DNA of 36,862 nucleotides, from positions 1 through 36,862 of the forward strand of contig JACPNY010000032.1 of assembly GCA_016185255.1 (NCBI GenBank), written 5' to 3'. The DNA comes from Pseudomonadota bacterium (GTDB taxonomy: Bacteria; Pseudomonadota; Alphaproteobacteria; UBA9655). This document shows positions 17,944 through 30,645 of this stretch, piece by piece; within the stretch, counting starts at the first letter, position 1, and each line of letters starts with the position of its first letter. The position numbers and the translations under genes were made by a program. A model generated the notes under the pieces. That model made no database searches. It was not told where the DNA came from and was given only the letters and a program-made list of their open reading frames with translations.

Positions 17944-20417
17944 TTATATTCCTTTTCATGGGCAATAAGCCATTTTTTGCGAGCGATGCCTCCCCCATAT
18001 CCCCCAAAATCACCATTCGTGTTAATAACACGGTGACAGGGAATAACAATAGCGATCTGGTTGGCCCCATTAGCATTAGCGACAGCTCGATAAGCGGAAT
18101 CTCTTCCTATATTTCTTGCAATCTGAGCATAAGACCGCCTTTCCCCGAAAGGAATGCTTTGTAATTCTTCCCAAACTCCCTTTTGAAAAGGAGACCCCAG
18201 AAGAAAGAGCGGTGTTTTAAATTCCTGCAATTTTCCTTCAAAATACTCAGCCAGTTCAGTTTCAATAGAACGAATTGGATCTGTCATCCCTGGAATGATT
18301 GGTGATTTCATTTTCTTTCGCAAACGCTCAATCTCTCGTTCCAAACCTCTTCGATCTATAAATTCTAATAAAAAAAGAGCGTCTTCATCTGCGATGGCGA
18401 TCATTGGACCGAGCTTTGTATCTAGCCAAGCTGTCTTTAGAATTTTACTTTGTCCTAATAAAGCTGGGGCTGTTCCCATAATACGAGAAAATGCATCTCT
18501 GAAACCACTCCCGGATTCATATCCAGCATCAAGCTGGGCGTTAATGACGGCATCTCCCTCTCGGATTTGTTTCATAGCGAGTCCCATACGTCGAGCCCGT
18601 GCATATTCAACGAAAGTCATTCCGAACCGCTTTTTAAACTGACGACGTGCCGTTGAGGCATCAATAGATAATTCCTGAAAATCTTTATCCTTCCAGCGTT
18701 TGGATGGATTGTTTTCAACTGATTCAACAAGCTTTTGGACGAGCTCTGACACATGATTGGGATGAGACAAGGGATTACACCGCTTGCAAGGCCGAAATGA
18801 CGCCAGAAGAGCTTGCTGCGCCGTTTCAAAAAATTCACAGTTCTCAAATTTTGGCTTCCTTGCAGAGCATGTCGGACGGCAAAAAACACCAGTTGTTTTA
18901 ACACCCACATAAAAAACGCCTTCATAATCCGTTTTTTTATCTATCAAGGCTTGATAATAGTCGTTCTTATTTTCTGCCTTTATCATGTCTGTTCCAAAAG
19001 GCACAGTTTCATACTTATAAGTAATGCCTTTTCCATCAGGGATATATCCTCTTTTAACGTAGAGTTTTTGAGCCTCTCCATAGTCAGCCGATAACCCAAC
19101 GCCTATACCTACAATAGTGCTTTTCTTCTGCGCTTCTGTCTCAGCAAGTTCAAGCAACTGTGAAGCAATCCCTTGTTTTCTAAACTGTGGCAAAATATTG
19201 AGATCAGAGATTTCAGGAATGCCTCTTTTATTAAAGGAAACATACCCAGACTGCCATTTGAGAGTCACGTATCCTGCAAAAACATCCTTTTTGAAGACCA
19301 CCCAGACGCATCGTTGAGCAGTCTCTTGTTCTTCCAAATATTTTTGATAGAGAGAGGCTGGCTTATTCCACCCTATATCCGTAAAGGCAGCCACAATGAG
19401 AGGGATATCCCTTTGTTGTAAAAATCGTACGTCACAAAGTGTTTCTTTCAGACTCAAAATAATATGGTTAATCAACTCACGAATATCCACACATTGATTC
19501 GGACGCTCTTCTGCAGGACGTCTAGCAAGAACCTGAAGGAGAGACAGTAAATTCAGAAGGTGAACACTGACGCGCCAGTTTTCGGGAAGGATTACACCCC
19601 CTTGCCTTAAGCCTTGAAGAAATGCGTCTTCGAAAATGGGTGGCATATGATGGGCATAGCGCAGCATGTTAGCAACATCACAAAGGGTTGATCCCGAATG
19701 GGCAAATTCCCAATCTAAAAGAGCCGTGATTTTCCATTGACCCTCAATTTTATCAACCAGAATATTCGCTGGATCATAGTCTCCGTGCACAAGATGTGTT
19801 TGATCTTCGCCTGGAAAAAGAAGGCCATATTGAGTCAGGATGGCTTCGATTGTTGCAATATTTTCTTTCCCAAATTGCGTCACCACAGTTGGATGAGTTA
19901 AACAATCTCGCGCTTCTGTAATATAGCTTTGTCTTGATGTTGGATGACTGACCTTAAGATCAGCATCAAAAAAGCCAGAAGTTGAAAATTCATGACTTTG
20001 AATAGCACTTAAAATCTGGCCTGCTTCACCCATAACATTTTGCATGCTTTCATGGGGATGATTAAGGAGAAGATCACGCAAGCTCATTCCCGACATGTAT
20101 TCTGTAATTGCATAGCGATACCCCTCGCAATCCCCTATAAAATAAATATCAGGCAGGGGGACAGCTTCTTTTAAAAGCTGAGCGAGCTTTTGTTCTCGGT
20201 ATGCAGCCGCTTTATCACGCACATAAATCCTTAAAATAAAGGGCTTCTGCTCATTGACCAGATTAATTTTAATATTGAGATTGGCACATCCTCCAGAGAT
20301 CACCTCATAAGACGCCAGTTTTTTCTCTGGTAGAGAAAGCTCCACCATAGCTTGAATGGTGTGCCCTGAAATCTGAAGCTGTTGGTCCGTCTTTTCCCAG
20401 TTATTTTTGAAGGTCAT
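17940..20417 (-). CDS. Triple-domain fusion: APH-type phosphotransferase + GNAT + Ada (bifunctional transcriptional activator/O6-alkylguanine-DNA methyltransferase)
   Basis: aa ~1-320: VHGDYDPANILVDK...ALLDWEFAHSG. aa ~325-475: ISDLNILPQFRKQGIASQLLELAE. From M478 (codon 18986-18984): FYVGVKTTGVFCRPTCSARKP, AraC-like HTH, and ...IPCHRVINTNGDFGGYGGG. Confidence 0.9.
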   Translation of the reverse strand: MTFKNNWEKTDQQLQISGHTIQAMVELSLPEKKLASYEVISGGCANLNIKINLVNEQKPFILRIYVRDKAAAYREQKLAQLLKEAVPLPDIYFIGDCEGYRYAITEYMSGMSLRDLLLNHPHESMQNVMGEAGQILSAIQSHEFSTSGFFDADLKVSHPTSRQSYITEARDCLTHPTVVTQFGKENIATIEAILTQYGLLFPGEDQTHLVHGDYDPANILVDKIEGQWKITALLDWEFAHSGSTLCDVANMLRYAHHMPPIFEDAFLQGLRQGGVILPENWRVSVHLLNLLSLLQVLARRPAEERPNQCVDIRELINHIILSLKETLCDVRFLQQRDIPLIVAAFTDIGWNKPASLYQKYLEEQETAQRCVWVVFKKDVFAGYVTLKWQSGYVSFNKRGIPEISDLNILPQFRKQGIASQLLELAETEAQKKSTIVGIGVGLSADYGEAQKLYVKRGYIPDGKGITYKYETVPFGTDMIKAENKNDYYQALIDKKTDYEGVFYVGVKTTGVFCRPTCSARKPKFENCEFFETAQQALLASFRPCKRCNPLSHPNHVSELVQKLVESVENNPSKRWKDKDFQELSIDASTARRQFKKRFGMTFVEYARARRMGLAMKQIREGDAVINAQLDAGYESGSGFRDAFSRIMGTAPALLGQSKILKTAWLDTKLGPMIAIADEDALFLLEFIDRRGLEREIERLRKKMKSPIIPGMTDPIRSIETELAEYFEGKLQEFKTPLFLLGSPFQKGVWEELQSIPFGERRSYAQIARNIGRDSAYRAVANANGANQIAIVIPCHRVINTNGDFGGYGGGIARKKWLIAHEKEYK

Positions 20418-20443
20418 GGTTTTATCTCAATCAAGGTCTTCTC

Positions 20444-20653
20444 CTACCCCTCCATCTTAAATTCTAAAATATCGCCCGGCTGGCAATTGAGGGCTTCACA
20501 AATATTCCCTAAGGTTGCAAAACGAACGGCTTTCGCTTTTCCCGTTTTTAAGATGGACAGATTTTGAACCGTAATGCCAATGATTTCCGCTAAATCCTGG
20601 AGCTTCATTTTCCTCTTTGCCAACATTACGTCAAGATTAACCACAATTCCCAT
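20444..20653 (-). CDS. XRE/YozG-like helix-turn-helix regulator
   Basis: Likely start MGIVVNLDVMLAKRKMKLQDLAEIIGITVQNLSILKTGKAKAVRFATLGNICEALNCQPGDILEF. Confidence 0.9.
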   Translation of the reverse strand: MGIVVNLDVMLAKRKMKLQDLAEIIGITVQNLSILKTGKAKAVRFATLGNICEALNCQPGDILEFKMEG

Positions 20654-20669
20654 GTGTAACTTCCTTCCC

Positions 20670-21236
20670 TTATATGACGAACTCTTGTTCTTCTTGAAGT
20701 TTGTACCCTTCAACCATGACCCATGAGATAACAATGATGACTAACCCACAGAGAAGTCCTTCCACGTTAGGAGTCCCAAAACCGAGCGTAATATAGCGAT
20801 GACCCGGTGGATTCGAGAGCGTCACCGCAAGGACCTCTAACATATCACTCAAAGGCCTTGCAATGAGTGCATTTAGAAAAAAAAGCCATCCCAAGTACTT
20901 ATAATACCGAGCATTGTAGGCATTGAAAATCTCGCCTTTTTGATATTTTCGAAAGACAGCCTTTAAAACAAAGAGACCCAAAAGGATAGGTAATAATCCA
21001 ACAAAGCTTGCCATAAAACCAATGAATTTTGTGAGAGGATTCCATTTAATCATGGAAAGATTGACCACACCTTCAGGTGTACGAACAAAATCAAAAAAGA
21101 GACCTTCCGAAATGGCTTCTTTAATCGGGAGCGTCTCCATAAACAACCATAAGCTTAATATAAAGAGCGGCAAGGCTATCAGCAGAAGGTTAGAAATGAT
21201 TAAAAGATAAGAACTGACTTTTTGAATGCGTGTCAT
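20670..21236 (-). CDS. DUF2975-like membrane protein
   Basis: Four hydrophobic segments, KGEIFNAYNARYYKYLGWLFFLNAL; located upstream of the XRE gene, a typical DUF2975-XRE pair. Confidence 0.8.
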   Translation of the reverse strand: MTRIQKVSSYLLIISNLLLIALPLFILSLWLFMETLPIKEAISEGLFFDFVRTPEGVVNLSMIKWNPLTKFIGFMASFVGLLPILLGLFVLKAVFRKYQKGEIFNAYNARYYKYLGWLFFLNALIARPLSDMLEVLAVTLSNPPGHRYITLGFGTPNVEGLLCGLVIIVISWVMVEGYKLQEEQEFVI

Positions 21237-21393
21237 GAGTCCCCTCACTAGTTAGGTTTACGTGAGGGCAACATAATCAAGAATTCACCTTAAGTCAATC
21301 ATTTTTTATCGTTTATCGTTAAAAAATAGGCGCGAAAGATGATGATCAAAAAAAGTAGGGGTGCATTAAAAACAAGTTTTTATTTATGCCCCC

Positions 21394-22787
21394 TTAAGCA
21401 AAAGCGGGTTGTGCCTCGAGATCCTGCGTTGACCGTTTTTCAGACGCCATCATAAGCCCATAGCTGAGTCCTGAGATAAAGAGGCCTATAAACCAAGCAT
21501 AGTGGTAAAGGGGAACAAAAAATTCAAAGGCTGGACTAAGATGACACACTTGTATCTGGGCAAGAAAGCCTGGGATATTGGGAAGAATCCCCAGAATAAG
21601 AGCTGTCATGGCTTTGGGATTATAGCCTTTAGAATAGCTATACACTCCGTCACGTTGATATAGCGCATTTAGGTTTAAGACTGTCCGACGAATCACAAAA
21701 TAATCCACCAGAATGATTCCTGCAATGGGACCAAGCAAGGCAGAATACCCAATAAGCCACGTAAAAATGTATCCCGTTGGATCCGCAAGCAGCTTCCATG
21801 GCATCATAACAATTCCAAGGATACCTGTGATAAGCCCTCCCCTTTTAAAATTGATATATTTTGGGGCCAAATTGGAAAAGTCATTGGCAGGGCCTACAAC
21901 ATTGGCCGCAACGTTTGTCGTCAATGTTGCCATTAAAATGGTAATGACAGCAAAGATAACGACAACAGGACTATCGAATTTTTGAATAAGAACGATGGGG
22001 TCCCAAATAGCGTCGCCATAAATAGCAAGGGTAGAGCTGGTAACGGCGACGCCAATAAAAGCAAAAAAAGTCATTGTAGTTGGCAATCCAAACAATTGCC
22101 CAAGAACTTGAGCCCGTTGATTTTTCGCATATCGTGTAAAATCGGGAATATTAAGGCTTAAGGTGGCCCAAAACCCAATAATGCCGGTTAAGGCAGGGAA
22201 GAAAAATTGATAAAACGCAGATGTGGTCTCAAAGTGAGAGGTTGTTTGAAAAACCTTGGAAATTCCATCAGCATTCATATACGCCCAATAAAGGAGGGCG
22301 ATTCCCCCTAGAATTAAGAAGGGGAAGCCATAAAACAAGCAAAAGGAATAACACCCACCCCCATCATTTCACCTGTGAAAGCTCGTGCCTCTGGCCAGAG
22401 TTGGAGCACGAGGGTATAAATGGCGGTCCCTCCTATCCAGGTTTGAATCCCAAACCATCCACACGCCACTAAGGCTCTTAATAAGGCTGGAATGTTAGAT
22501 CCCAAAATTCCAAAGCTTGCGCGTGTAAATACCGGATAGGGAATGCCATATTTCGCTCCCACATGACCATTAAGAATCATAGGAACAAGGACGATGATGT
22601 TCCCTAAAAAAATAGTCCCCAGAGCCTGGAGCCAATTCATTCCGCCTTCAATAAGAGATGACGCCATCATATAGGTTGGAATCTGAACAGACATTCCAAC
22701 CCAAAGGGTAAAAAAGTTAAATATTGTCCAATTTTTTTGTTTTTCTGTAACAGGAGCTAGGTCTTCATTCGCAAGGGCTTTATCCAT
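21394..22787 (-). pseudogene. NCS1-type nucleobase/allantoin/hydantoin permease, frameshifted and internally deleted
   Basis: N-part (22314-22787) LAPVTEKQKNWTIFNFFTLWVGMSVQIPTYMMASSLIEGGMNW...ASFGILGSNIPALLRALVACGWFGIQTWIGG; C-part (21394-22338) in another frame continues FPFLILGGIALLYWAYMNADG...PDFTRYAK. Confidence 0.88.
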
Positions 22788-22846
22788 ATTAAAAATACTC
22801 CTAAGGGAATTACAAAGTTCACCCCATCCTTGTCATTTTCTCCGGC

Positions 22847-22931
22847 TGTCATCCCGAATTTATTTCGGGATCTCTTTGACAATGAGATGCTGAAACAAGT
22901 TCAGCATGACAATGATTGTTCGGGGATGACA
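22847..22931. repeat. Palindromic intergenic repeat element
   Basis: TGTCATCCCGAA...TTCGGGGATGACA outer inverted repeat with inner hairpins CCCGAATTTATTTCGGG and TGCTGAAACAAGTTCAGCA. Confidence 0.8.
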
Positions 22932-23072
22932 ACCCGGGAAATAATTTTCCAATTTGCTCTTCTAACTTTAATTAATAAGGATATAAGCTTTAGATCTATT
23001 GAAATCAAGCAGCATCTTTTACTCGAGGAGTCTCGTCCGTGAAGTTCCTATGAAAACCTCATTTTTTTTAAG

Positions 23073-24953
23073 TTAGTTTCCTCTAAAGATCACTTTGGAT
23101 AATTCAAGCCCCGAGTAATCAGACAGATCCTCATAGACGAGCTCCCTGGAGTGTTTAAGAAACTTATTAACTTGGGCTCTTTTTTGCTCTAAACTGGGAG
23201 TCTCGGTGTCTCTTGTTTGAACATCTGTAATCATATCATCAACTTCCTCTGACACATAATTATACAATAGAGAAAGATAGGTTATCATAGTCGTTATCAG
23301 CGTCAGATAAGATAGAGGCCCAACTCCCGCATCGCTCAACTGATAAGCAATGTAAAAGAAAAGTATATTAAAAGCAGTATACGCTGTGCCGTACACTAGT
23401 TTTAAACTAGTTCTAACACCTACATTATCATCTGGCATGGGCGTTAATGGATGGGCTATTTTCGTAAAGGTCTCTACATGAAATTGACGATCCAAAAGCA
23501 GTCTCGGGACACAGAGACCCGCCACAGTATAACCTATGGGATCAGCAATAGATTGTGGGACACCATAAACCTGAAGAGGTTTTGAAATAAGATACTTTAC
23601 CATAGGAATGAGCCCATATACAGCAATGGGTGCCACTACATTTGCACCCCAGCCTGCAGCCCTATCTTTAAAAAGTTTTTCTTTAATATTTTGCTGTGCA
23701 AGCGCGTTATTCCAATTTTTTTCATATTCATTTTCGGGAGACTCATTCGCGACAAGAAGAGTCAGAAACAAAGTACTCAAGGCTGAAGCTGTTTCCTCTT
23801 CATCAAGATCTTGAATACGTCCGTCTTTACCAAAATGACGCGTCCTCTCATCAAGAATAGTCCATACGGAATTTAGTAATTTATTTTTGTTGCGTTTTGT
23901 GCGCTTGTCTACACGAAGCAGATCTTCGAGTTCACCAAGGCTTGCATCAAGAGCTCGGCGAATTTCTTTTGTACGGTGATCTCTACTAGAGAAACTATCT
24001 GTGTATAGTTTTTTTAAGATCCGTTTTCCTTTGCCATAATAAGGTTTTCCAAAGTACACCCATGCAACAAGAGCGAATGGGAGGGCAATCGGAAGATATC
24101 TTTTTTCATATCCAAGGTAAGGCGCTACTGGCAAGAGACCAAAAATTGCAACTCCAGGAACAAGCAAAACTTCAAAAGCACGACGCCAGAAAGGTTTCTG
24201 AGAAAGACGTGCTTCAGTTAACAACATTCCCACTTCCTCATCTTGTACACGAAGGAGCGATGACCTCGGTCTCTCTAACATAGAATCTACAAAATCATAC
24301 CCAAGTTTTGCTCCCATAGGACCATCTATGACAAAAGAAAGCACTGTCACACCCGTAGATACTGGCCCTCCTGGACTATACCAACTATCATGAGAATTTG
24401 TCGGATTAAAAAAGTTGCCATAAACTCCATTTTTAAGACCAGAGTTAACGAGAGAGACCACAACAAATCCTACTGCTGCCCCACCCCATTTCAGCAGAGT
24501 GCGCACGGGTGAAGCACAACAGCGTGCAATTTTTCTAGGCTCAACCTGCTTATCAAACACCACAGGCTCCAGGCTACGAAGTATTAAAAAAGGACGTGCC
24601 GTTTCAGACTCTCTAGATTCTTCGTGTTCTCCGAGTATGAGCTGCGCCCTCCTATATTTCACTAAGGCGGTTTGAAGAGGAAGTCCTTCCTCTGGCGTGC
24701 GCAAGATTTGGAGTCTGTCATTTATTGTTCTAACCTTCTCTGTCCAATTTATGACGTGCAACTCTCTGGCAGAGGAAGATTCGTGGTGGTCATCGACTTC
24801 TTGTATAAGAAGACGCGATTGTTCAGTAGGCGAATGATGAGGTAAGACGGGGGTTGTGTCTTCAATATCCTCCATCGCCCCTGCAGGATGCAAAGACAAG
24901 GAAAATAATATCAAGAAAAGATTTATTTTAAGAATGGATTTGTAATCCATCAT
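23073..24953 (-). CDS. Secreted/membrane protein of unknown function with several hydrophobic segments
   Basis: N-terminal signal-like KINLFLILFSLSLHPAGA followed by acidic/polar region; multiple TM-like stretches; no recognised family. Confidence 0.75.
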   Translation of the reverse strand: MMDYKSILKINLFLILFSLSLHPAGAMEDIEDTTPVLPHHSPTEQSRLLIQEVDDHHESSSARELHVINWTEKVRTINDRLQILRTPEEGLPLQTALVKYRRAQLILGEHEESRESETARPFLILRSLEPVVFDKQVEPRKIARCCASPVRTLLKWGGAAVGFVVVSLVNSGLKNGVYGNFFNPTNSHDSWYSPGGPVSTGVTVLSFVIDGPMGAKLGYDFVDSMLERPRSSLLRVQDEEVGMLLTEARLSQKPFWRRAFEVLLVPGVAIFGLLPVAPYLGYEKRYLPIALPFALVAWVYFGKPYYGKGKRILKKLYTDSFSSRDHRTKEIRRALDASLGELEDLLRVDKRTKRNKNKLLNSVWTILDERTRHFGKDGRIQDLDEEETASALSTLFLTLLVANESPENEYEKNWNNALAQQNIKEKLFKDRAAGWGANVVAPIAVYGLIPMVKYLISKPLQVYGVPQSIADPIGYTVAGLCVPRLLLDRQFHVETFTKIAHPLTPMPDDNVGVRTSLKLVYGTAYTAFNILFFYIAYQLSDAGVGPLSYLTLITTMITYLSLLYNYVSEEVDDMITDVQTRDTETPSLEQKRAQVNKFLKHSRELVYEDLSDYSGLELSKVIFRGN

Positions 24954-25097
24954 TTCTCCCCTGTAATAACTTAGCTTAAGTTTCGAAAAAGCATGTTATT
25001 TTTGGCTATCTTAACAAACTTTACACCTCTTGTTAATCACTTTTTAAGCCACACATGTTATTATTCTAAAGTAAACTCACAATCTAGGGAGAGAACG

Positions 25098-25316
25098 ATG
25101 AAAACAATCAGCATATACTTAATGAGCAGTCTTGTTCTAATGACGTCTCTTTCATTTGCGCAAGCAGCAGAAAACAAGGCCGAGTTTAAAACTATTAAGG
25201 CTCCTGAACCTCTTACAAAAGCTTCTCCAAAACTTATGAATGAAAGTGAAACCGTTAAGGAAGCTTCCGACAGAAAGCTGGAACAGAATTGTTTCACGGA
25301 TCCTCAGGGTTGCTAA
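25098..25316 (+). CDS. Small secreted protein
   Basis: Preferred start MKTISIYLMSSLVLMTSLSFAQAAENKAEF with GGGAGAG-type RBS just upstream; ends NCFTDPQGC. Confidence 0.7.
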   Translation: MKTISIYLMSSLVLMTSLSFAQAAENKAEFKTIKAPEPLTKASPKLMNESETVKEASDRKLEQNCFTDPQGC

Positions 25317-25352
25317 AAAAGTCTTAGCATTAGGCGGCGAATAACAATATTA

Positions 25353-26084
25353 TTACGCATTCTGAAGCACCACCTCCGCCACAACGCCCCAGTGGTCGCT
25401 CAGTCCATCGAACAGCTCGATCGACGTCACGTGATAGGCGGGTGTTGTGAAGACTCCATCAACAACAATATTAAGGTCGCCTGCCCGGTGTAAATTTTTA
25501 TCAATGGTGGTGGTGATGTGAGGCGGGATATTGTCCTTATACTGCGCGGCAAACCCATCAAAAATAGGCGTTCCTCGAGGCGCATTAAAATCTCCACACA
25601 AAATGAATTCTGGAAGGGGAGACAACAACTTTAGCAAAGCCTTTTGATCGTGATACTGCATCTCAGTGGGTTTGCCATCGGAGGACCACGTAAAATACAC
25701 ATTCACCAAACAAAAAGGCGTGTTATTTTTAGTTACATGTGTGACCACAATTGAGCGCGCCATTTTTTCTGCGTCTCCTTCTATAATCACAGGAAGCTCA
25801 TCCTCTCTCCCTCTGTAATAAGCACTATAGTTTGTCATGGGGAGAGCTGAAAGTGTCACAAGGCCAATTTGAGGAAGTCTGTCCTTTCGAACAAGATAAT
25901 TGGACGGAGAGAATAAACTTTTCATGTTAAGGTTTTCTTCAAAAAACGAAATGTCTGTATTCAGCACCTCTTGGAGCAAAACCACATCCGGTTTGTGCTC
26001 TTTAAGAAAAGGGATAATGCGCTCAAAATGGCGATCTTGCTCTGTATTCAAGGAAACAATTTTTAAAACATCTGCTGTCATCAA
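25353..26084 (-). CDS. Endonuclease/exonuclease/phosphatase (EEP) family protein, copy 1
   Basis: KIVSLNTEQDRHFERIIPFLKEHKPDVVLLQEVL...FILCGDFNAPRGTPIF...LFDGLSDHWGVVAEV. Confidence 0.92.
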   Translation of the reverse strand: MMTADVLKIVSLNTEQDRHFERIIPFLKEHKPDVVLLQEVLNTDISFFEENLNMKSLFSPSNYLVRKDRLPQIGLVTLSALPMTNYSAYYRGREDELPVIIEGDAEKMARSIVVTHVTKNNTPFCLVNVYFTWSSDGKPTEMQYHDQKALLKLLSPLPEFILCGDFNAPRGTPIFDGFAAQYKDNIPPHITTTIDKNLHRAGDLNIVVDGVFTTPAYHVTSIELFDGLSDHWGVVAEVVLQNA

Positions 26085-26089
26085 GACTC

Positions 26090-26830
26090 TTACCTTTCAT
26101 GCCTAAGGTTTGCAACAATCGCAAAGTGATCACTCAGGTTATCAACAAGGGTTATGGACTCTACATGGTACTGAGGAGTCGTAAACACCCCATCAACAAC
26201 AAGGTGAAGATCTCCCGCTTTGTGCCATTTTTTATCAAGGGTCGTTGTGACATAAGAGGGGATATTATCTTTAAACTTTGCGGCAAGCTTATCAAAAATG
26301 GGAGTACCTCGAGGAGCATTAAAATCTCCACACAGCACAAACTCAGAGAGAGGGGAAAGAATATCAAAAAGAACGTCTAAATCATGCTCTTGTTTTGCAG
26401 AAGGCTTGCCATCCGGTGCCCAGGTAAAATGCGTGTGGGCTAAACAATACGTCTGGCCGTCTTTAACAACGTTTATAAGGCTCAAGGCTCGATTGATTTT
26501 TTCAGCACATCCAGGAGTTAACTCAATAAAAGGAGGAAAGTCCTCCTCTCCTCTATAATAAGTATCCTGTCTCCTTATAAGAGGCAGATTCGTTAAAGTC
26601 GCTTGCCCTCCTGGTTCCCGACACCCTTTCCACATAAAACTCTCAAGAATCGTAAAGAAGCCCTTCATCTTGAGGGTGCTTTCAAGCAAAATCATATCCT
26701 TTTCAAGAACTTCTTGAAGAAACACAACATCTGGTTTTTCTTGTTTCAGAAAAGGAAGCACACGCTCAAAATGCCGATCTTTTTCAAGATTCAAGGAAAT
26801 GAGTTTCAAAGAAGAAGGGGGTCGGCTCAT
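26090..26830 (-). CDS. Endonuclease/exonuclease/phosphatase (EEP) family protein, copy 2
   Basis: KLISLNLEKDRHFERVLPFLKQEKPDVVFLQEVL...FVLCGDFNAPRGTPIFDKLAAKFKDNIPSYVTTTLDK...LVDNLSDHFAIVANL. Confidence 0.92.
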   Translation of the reverse strand: MSRPPSSLKLISLNLEKDRHFERVLPFLKQEKPDVVFLQEVLEKDMILLESTLKMKGFFTILESFMWKGCREPGGQATLTNLPLIRRQDTYYRGEEDFPPFIELTPGCAEKINRALSLINVVKDGQTYCLAHTHFTWAPDGKPSAKQEHDLDVLFDILSPLSEFVLCGDFNAPRGTPIFDKLAAKFKDNIPSYVTTTLDKKWHKAGDLHLVVDGVFTTPQYHVESITLVDNLSDHFAIVANLRHER

Positions 26831-27001
26831 TCTCTAGACACAACTATTTTAAAATGTTGCAAAGAAGAACATCAGGTTTTACCAAGTGATGCAAGAAGAA
26901 AAATACTACCTGATAAGAGAAGACGTGCAAACACAAAAACAGCATGGTATTAAGTCATTATTCTTGATGTTGCTATAAATACAAGAAAGGGAGATGCCTT
27001 T

Positions 27002-30309
<3,308 letters not shown>

Positions 30310-30319
30310 CTAACTTTCT

Positions 30320-30541
30320 CTTAACCTGACAGTTTTCAAGGGCTTGTCATCCCCGAGCTAGGAAGGCTTTATTTTTCAAAGAAAAATATTAGCAGTCCTT
30401 CGTCGGGGATCTTGGTGAAACACCTTATCGCTTCTAGAAGATCCCCGATCAAAAAGTTCTAAGATTTGCTTTGCAAATCAAGAACTTCTAAGCCGGGGAT
30501 GACAAAACAAATAGGAAAGGAGACAAAAAACTGTCAGATAA
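30320..30541. repeat. Nested palindromic intergenic element
   Basis: Outer CTTAACCTGACAGTTTT / AAAACTGTCAGATAAG; inner TTGTCATCCCCG (30344) / CGGGGATGACAA (ends 30505); innermost GGGGATCTTG / AGATCCCC and GATTTGCTTTGCAAATC. Confidence 0.75.
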
Positions 30542-30645
30542 GTACCCCTCCATCTCCCGCTACAAAAGTATATAAACTTACCCTGTCATTAACAATCTAA
30601 CATTTCCTCCTTTCTGTGGTAAACTTCCCCAGGAAAGGAGTGCCC

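Noticed and set aside
17524-18036. Plus-strand 170-aa ORF
   Set aside because: Antisense to tag and to the Ada C-terminus.
5241-21248. Integron, transposon or genomic island with a mobility gene
   Set aside because: Gene content looks accessory, but no transposase, integrase, attC-like site or flanking direct repeat was seen within the window.
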